NCBI GenBank assembly: GCA_026414125.1
Contig: JAOAJQ010000035.1
Span: 1-9,720 of the forward strand
Length of the DNA stretch: 9,720 bases
Direction: 5' to 3'
Source of the DNA: Thermoproteota archaeon
GTDB taxonomy: Archaea > Thermoproteota > EX4484-205 > JAAOZP01
The notes below the pieces were generated by a model. That model had not been told where the DNA came from and did not search any database. It saw only the letters and a list, made by a program, of their open reading frames with translations. This document shows, in pieces, positions 6,597 through 9,720 of the stretch (position 1 is its first letter; each line of letters opens with the position of its first letter). The translations under genes and the position numbers were made by a program.

Positions 6597-8198
6597 TTAT
6601 TTAACAGGGGGTTCTTCTTGTTCAAGAGTCTGAAGGGCCCATGAGATTTTTCTCTGCAGAGACTTAGAGTATATTTTGCTCCAGTCGAAGGAGGTTTTTC
6701 TACTCCACTCCAAATATATTCTCGGGTCTATGTAGCTGTTCAGGCTCGTGTTAAGATTGTAGTCTCTAGTTCTCCTCATCAATTCAAGCTTAATCCTTTC
6801 CTTCTGAAGCTTTTCCCTCAGCTTTTTCAACCTTCTCCTACGGGTCTTAGTCGGCTTCTCCCTGAGAATCCTCTTCACATCCTCTATTTCGCTCAGAACC
6901 TTCCTGACTTTTCCAACCTGCTTCTCGAGTCGTTGACTCCAGTTCTTGGGCAGTGTTCTTTTATGGTTTAAAGTCTTAGCCGCCTCTAGGTTTGCCAGCT
7001 TCGCTATGAAAAGCTTCTTATACTCAGGGTCCTCCGGTCGCGTTTTAAACTCGTACAGTTTTTCAAGCACTGCTTTCGAGGCATAGTATGTCCTGAAGAT
7101 TTTCGAGGTTAAGCCGGGCATGGCTTTAGAAAGATACTCGTTAACATGCTCAGACCTGAGCTTTGGAAAAAGCCTTTTCCCAGGAGTCTTCTCAATAAGT
7201 TCCCTGAGGTTTCTGACGACAACTGGGGGAAGCTTAACCGTGCGGTGGAACCTTACGGCCGCCTTGCCGAGAAAATTGAACTCAATAGTGTCCTCGCCCA
7301 ATATCTTAACGTTGTTCTTAGTCAGGGTTGTAACCCCCTTCGTATCCAGCTCATCCCTATCCTTCTCGTCTCCAACCCTGAGCTTAAGAAGGTCTACGAG
7401 GAAGATTGCTGTCGCCACCTGTCTTTCAAACTCGTTTTCAGACTCTAAGCCTTTCCTTACAAGCTGCTTTATCTTACTAAGATTATCCTCGAGTCTCATA
7501 GCCATGTCAAACTTGCTTCTCTCCCTCTCCTGTTTAACCGGAGCAGTCTCCCCAACCCAGATGTACTTCATTTTCCCAGTAAGCTTATCCTTCCACCTCG
7601 CTATCCAAAGGGCATCCGGATCCCAGACCCTCCCACCCCATGATCCTCCGTCTGGAACAGGCGGCGTCGGAGCGTCGGGGGAAAGGTTTAGAGTAATATC
7701 CTCATACTTAACCCTAGGCTTCCATCTCCCCCTTAAAGGATGCTTCCCTTTCCCGATGAATATGCATGGCGGCTCAACTGTATATCTTATCTCCACCTTT
7801 TCACCATCTATCACAGCATAACCGTATTTCTGCTTAAGCTCCTCTCTCAGAAGCTTCCTCTTCTCGCTTAAGGCTTTCCTCTCCTCCTTCGTCATTCTTT
7901 CCTTCAACTGTTTCTCCTCTTCAACCCATTGTTTAACCTCGGTGAAATCTATAGGGTCATTCTGAGCTGAGCCGTTAATACTTAGTGCGGCATAGAAGTC
8001 TTTGAGAAAGTTTTTTACGAAAACCTTGTCTTCCAACCTTTCAGGGGGCTGCTTAGCGAAGGCTATTGCCATCTCCTCCTGCTCAGGGGTCAGCTTAATC
8101 CTCTCCCCGTTTACCCTTATTGAAAGTCCCTTGTATTCGTAGGGCGGGATGAACACTCCGTTATGAACCAGTTGTCTCATGAAGCTTATTGTGGCCAT
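6597..8198 (-). CDS. DNA topoisomerase IB, eukaryotic type
   Basis: Relaxes positive and negative supercoils by a transient 3'-phosphotyrosyl nick. 533 residues, typical of archaeal members. Seen: an N-terminal DNA-binding core (HNGVFIPPYEYKG near 12-24; charged helices 88-125; SPDAPTPP and WDPDALWIARW around 173-202; YIWVGE); then the catalytic domain with LRVGDEKD (R274), FNFLGK (K312), FRTYYASKAV (R369), LNHKR (H412) and the C-terminal TSLNSYIDPR (Y489). These match human R488, K532, R590, H632 and Tyr723. A basic coiled-coil linker spans about 418-475, and KIYSKSLQRKISWAL closes the protein. It differs from the short bacterial/poxvirus IB enzymes in having the eukaryotic core and linker. 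In archaea the enzyme is known mainly from Thaumarchaeota and Aigarchaeota, and this gene is the strongest taxonomic clue here. It follows a uracil-DNA glycosylase in the same orientation after 79 bp. Confidence 0.96.
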   Translation of the reverse strand: MATISFMRQLVHNGVFIPPYEYKGLSIRVNGERIKLTPEQEEMAIAFAKQPPERLEDKVFVKNFLKDFYAALSINGSAQNDPIDFTEVKQWVEEEKQLKERMTKEERKALSEKRKLLREELKQKYGYAVIDGEKVEIRYTVEPPCIFIGKGKHPLRGRWKPRVKYEDITLNLSPDAPTPPVPDGGSWGGRVWDPDALWIARWKDKLTGKMKYIWVGETAPVKQERERSKFDMAMRLEDNLSKIKQLVRKGLESENEFERQVATAIFLVDLLKLRVGDEKDRDELDTKGVTTLTKNNVKILGEDTIEFNFLGKAAVRFHRTVKLPPVVVRNLRELIEKTPGKRLFPKLRSEHVNEYLSKAMPGLTSKIFRTYYASKAVLEKLYEFKTRPEDPEYKKLFIAKLANLEAAKTLNHKRTLPKNWSQRLEKQVGKVRKVLSEIEDVKRILREKPTKTRRRRLKKLREKLQKERIKLELMRRTRDYNLNTSLNSYIDPRIYLEWSRKTSFDWSKIYSKSLQRKISWALQTLEQEEPPVK

Positions 8199-8242
8199 GT
8201 CTTGCGAGGGGGTTAAAAAGTTTCCCCTAGAAGCGGGTAAAA

Positions 8243-8254
8243 AATTTTTATAGA
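8243..8254 (-). promoter_or_regulatory. Probable TATA box of topoisomerase IB
   Basis: CTATAAAAATTT on the minus strand, in the 79-bp gap after the uracil-DNA glycosylase gene and about 50 bp before the ATG at 8198. It would give a leader of roughly 20-25 nt, unlike the leaderless neighbours. A closer AT-rich element near 8216-8221 is only about 20 bp from the ATG, too near for a usual TATA box. Confidence 0.45.
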
Positions 8255-8277
8255 ACTGTCTTTGCTTTCTAAAAAGC

Positions 8278-8871
8278 CTATTTAAGGTTTTTCACAATCG
8301 TTCCTATTTTCAACCAGTCTTCAATGATCACTTCAGACATGCTTGGGTTGTAGAGCACACTAGCAGGATGATACGATGGAATGATCTTGAAGCTTCCGTA
8401 GGACAAAGTGTTTACGTTAAACACTTTCCCATGAATGGTGCTCATGGAAGCCGGCTTAATGTTAAACTTCCTGAACAACGTGTTCGTAGCCACGTTGCCC
8501 AGCGTGACGATCACCCTAGGCTTTATGAGTCTTATCTGCACGCTTAAATATGGGAAGCATGCTTCAACCTCGTCGTCGGTAGGCTCCCTGTTACCAGGGG
8601 GACGGCATTTTACAACGTTAGTCACATAAACATTGCTCCTTTCAAGTCCTGCTGCCTTCAAAAGTTTCTCGTTCAAAAACTTTCCAGCTTGGCCCACGAA
8701 GGGCCTGCCCTCCTTATCCTCGTTGAAGCCGGGGGCCTCGCCTATCAGCATCACGCTTGTTTTCAAATCACCCTCGCCGAAGACTACTCTCGTCCTAGAC
8801 TCGCTAAGCTTACACCTCCTGCAGTTAAGCGCCTCTTTCAACGATTCTTCAAACTCTTCCAACGCTTTCAC
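8278..8871 (-). CDS. Uracil-DNA glycosylase, family 4 (4Fe-4S)
   Basis: Removes uracil arising by cytosine deamination, the first step of base excision repair, and is the typical uracil glycosylase of thermophilic archaea and bacteria. 197 residues, normal length. Seen: iron-sulfur cysteines C17, C20, C89 (VVKCRPPGNR) and C105 (EACFPYL) in the family spacing; active-site motif IGEAPGFNEDKEGRPF (43-58); VGQAGKFL; the PRVIVTLGNVA strand; and PSYHPASVLYNP with His168 in the second motif. The start is GTG at 8871: the frame is closed by TAA ten codons upstream, a TATA element lies about 25 bp before it, and a short GAGGA lies 5 nt before it. It is co-directional with topoisomerase IB downstream and a flavoprotein upstream (34-bp gap), forming a DNA-maintenance neighbourhood. 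The stop is TAG. Confidence 0.95.
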   Translation of the reverse strand: MKALEEFEESLKEALNCRRCKLSESRTRVVFGEGDLKTSVMLIGEAPGFNEDKEGRPFVGQAGKFLNEKLLKAAGLERSNVYVTNVVKCRPPGNREPTDDEVEACFPYLSVQIRLIKPRVIVTLGNVATNTLFRKFNIKPASMSTIHGKVFNVNTLSYGSFKIIPSYHPASVLYNPSMSEVIIEDWLKIGTIVKNLK

Positions 8872-8891
8872 TGTTTCCTCAGCCGAATATG

Positions 8892-8900
8892 GTTTTTAAA
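8892..8900 (-). promoter_or_regulatory. TATA box of the uracil-DNA glycosylase gene
   Basis: TTTAAAAAC on the minus strand, about 25 bp before the GTG at 8871, in the short gap after the flavoprotein stop. It implies an independent leaderless transcript and supports the GTG as the real start. Confidence 0.55.
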
Positions 8901-8905
8901 TGATT

Positions 8906-9433
8906 CTAGCTTTTAGAGTTTAACATGCCGTTTTTAACTATTGAAACGTATTCCACAAGCCTCTCACCGAGTAGCCTGCATGCCTTCAAAGCTTCCACAT
9001 TCGGCTTGCCGATGGAGACCGCACCATAGTGCAGCGTAACGCCGGGAGCAACGTAGTCGGGGATGCCGAAAACAAGCATTCCATAGTTCAGCATTGCTAG
9101 AATTACGGATAGACAGGCCATCTCATTCCCACCTCCAAGGCCTCCGGAGCTGCTGAACGCGACCCCGATCTTTCCCCTCATCCTGCCCCACGCCGGCATA
9201 GCGTTCTTAGTGAAAAACTCGTTTATCCTGATGGACATTGTTCCGCAGTGTGTCGGGGTTCCGAAGGCGAAGCCATCGTTCTCCAGAAGGTCTTCGACAG
9301 TCACCTCTGAAATTCTTTTCAGCGAAACATCTGCGCCAGCCTTTCTGGCACCTTCAGCTACAGCCTCAGCCATCTTCTCGGTGTTTCCAGTATGGCTGTC
9401 GTAAGCCACCAGGATCCTTATTTTCCCAGACAT
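8906..9433 (-). CDS. WrbA/flavodoxin-like FMN protein, probable NAD(P)H:quinone oxidoreductase
   Basis: Cytoplasmic flavodoxin-fold protein, 175 residues, likely binding FMN and reducing quinones or acting in redox protection. Seen: an N-terminal beta strand IRILVAYDSHTGNTEKMAEAV carrying the flavodoxin phosphate loop (SHTGNT); FGTPTHCGTMSIRINEFF, equivalent to the WrbA PT-x-x-G-x-M segment; SSSGGLGGGNEMACLSVILAML, equivalent to the WrbA GGGQE loop; and GIPDYVAPGVTLHYGAVS. The open frame extends 13 codons to 9472, but ATG 9433 is chosen because it sits just before the first strand and has a TATA element about 25 bp upstream, which the longer form would read through. Flavodoxin or a multimeric flavoprotein of the NADPH-dependent FMN reductase group are alternatives. 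It is followed by the uracil-DNA glycosylase in the same orientation; a functional link is not evident. The stop is TAG. Confidence 0.85.
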   Translation of the reverse strand: MSGKIRILVAYDSHTGNTEKMAEAVAEGARKAGADVSLKRISEVTVEDLLENDGFAFGTPTHCGTMSIRINEFFTKNAMPAWGRMRGKIGVAFSSSGGLGGGNEMACLSVILAMLNYGMLVFGIPDYVAPGVTLHYGAVSIGKPNVEALKACRLLGERLVEYVSIVKNGMLNSKS

Positions 9434-9452
9434 GCGTCTGCTTGCATACAAT

Positions 9453-9462
9453 GTTTTTAAAA
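9453..9462 (-). promoter_or_regulatory. TATA box of the WrbA-like gene
   Basis: TTTTAAAAAC on the minus strand, centred about 25 bp before the ATG at 9433, predicting a leaderless transcript and deciding that start over the upstream one at 9472. Confidence 0.55.
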
Positions 9463-9488
9463 CTTTTCGCACTCCTTTTTTCCGAAAG

Positions 9489-9720
9489 CTAGCGGCATAT
9501 AGCTCCGTTTATCCTTAGGAAGGGCGCGCCCTCAGATATTGGAAAACCTTTCTCATAGCTGGGTCTTAGCGAAAGGCGTTTACCAATCGCGTCAATCCTC
9601 CAGATATCTCTCACGTTGAAGACTATTTTCAAATGCTTAACCGGAGTTGTTGTCTCCTTATTCTTCAAAACATACGCCAGCTCCGGCTCAATCTCGATCC
9701 TCCCGTCGTCAAGCCTGCAC
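9489..9720 (-). CDS. C-terminal end of an unrecognised protein (5' end outside the window)
   Basis: An open minus-strand frame enters from the right edge and ends at TAG 9489-9491, giving 76 complete codons. Readable segments include DDGRIEIEPELAYVLKNK, HLKIVFNVRDIWRIDAIG, KRLSLRPSYEKGFPI and EGAPFLRING. It is charged and soluble-looking, with no membrane segment, cysteine cluster or nucleotide-binding motif. I do not recognise the family. Codon use resembles the neighbouring real genes, and the other two minus-strand frames are soon closed, so a true coding end is likely. It lies 55 bp upstream of the WrbA-like start in the same orientation. Confidence 0.65.
   Translation of the reverse strand, partial: CRLDDGRIEIEPELAYVLKNKETTTPVKHLKIVFNVRDIWRIDAIGKRLSLRPSYEKGFPISEGAPFLRINGAICR

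Noticed and set aside
7120..7821. Long plus-strand open frame (233 codons) opposite topoisomerase IB
   Set aside because: It is wholly antisense to a gene with all catalytic motifs, and its product is a serine/leucine-rich composition typical of the reverse of a charged protein.

Overview
The window looks archaeal and probably thermophilic. It carries a eukaryotic-type topoisomerase IB with all five catalytic residues, a beta-glycosidase of the Sulfolobus LacS type, and a family 4 (4Fe-4S) uracil-DNA glycosylase. Most genes also have an archaeal TATA element about 25 bp before the start codon, which implies leaderless mRNAs. In archaea, topoisomerase IB is best known from Thaumarchaeota and Aigarchaeota (Caldiarchaeum-like). 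Together with LacS-type and sugar-oxidising genes this suggests a thermophilic, heterotrophic relative of that group; the assignment is an inference.

Layout, left to right. (1) 1-1803, minus strand: two Gfo/Idh/MocA sugar or polyol dehydrogenases in a tight operon; the downstream one runs off the left edge. (2) 1911-2673, plus strand: decayed genes, namely a C-terminal HerA/DUF87-like ATPase remnant with in-frame stops, directly abutting a DUF998 membrane-protein gene that has lost its N-terminus and carries an in-frame TAG. (3) 2680-4167, minus: GH1 beta-glycosidase. (4) 4356-6401, plus: two tandem but unlike zinc-dependent medium-chain dehydrogenases, diverging from the glycosidase across a short two-promoter region. 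(5) 6597-9433, minus: topoisomerase IB, uracil-DNA glycosylase and a WrbA-like flavoprotein, each with its own TATA element. (6) 9489-9720, minus: the C-terminal end of an unrecognised protein entering from the right edge.

The left two thirds reads as a carbohydrate-oxidation locus: a cytoplasmic glycosidase releases sugars, and four NAD(P)-linked dehydrogenases of two unrelated folds could oxidise sugars, inositols or their keto-derivatives. The right third is housekeeping: DNA topology, DNA repair and redox. Several starts were moved inward from the longest open frame because the TATA position and family alignment favour the internal ATG. No tRNA, rRNA, CRISPR array or intact mobile element was seen.
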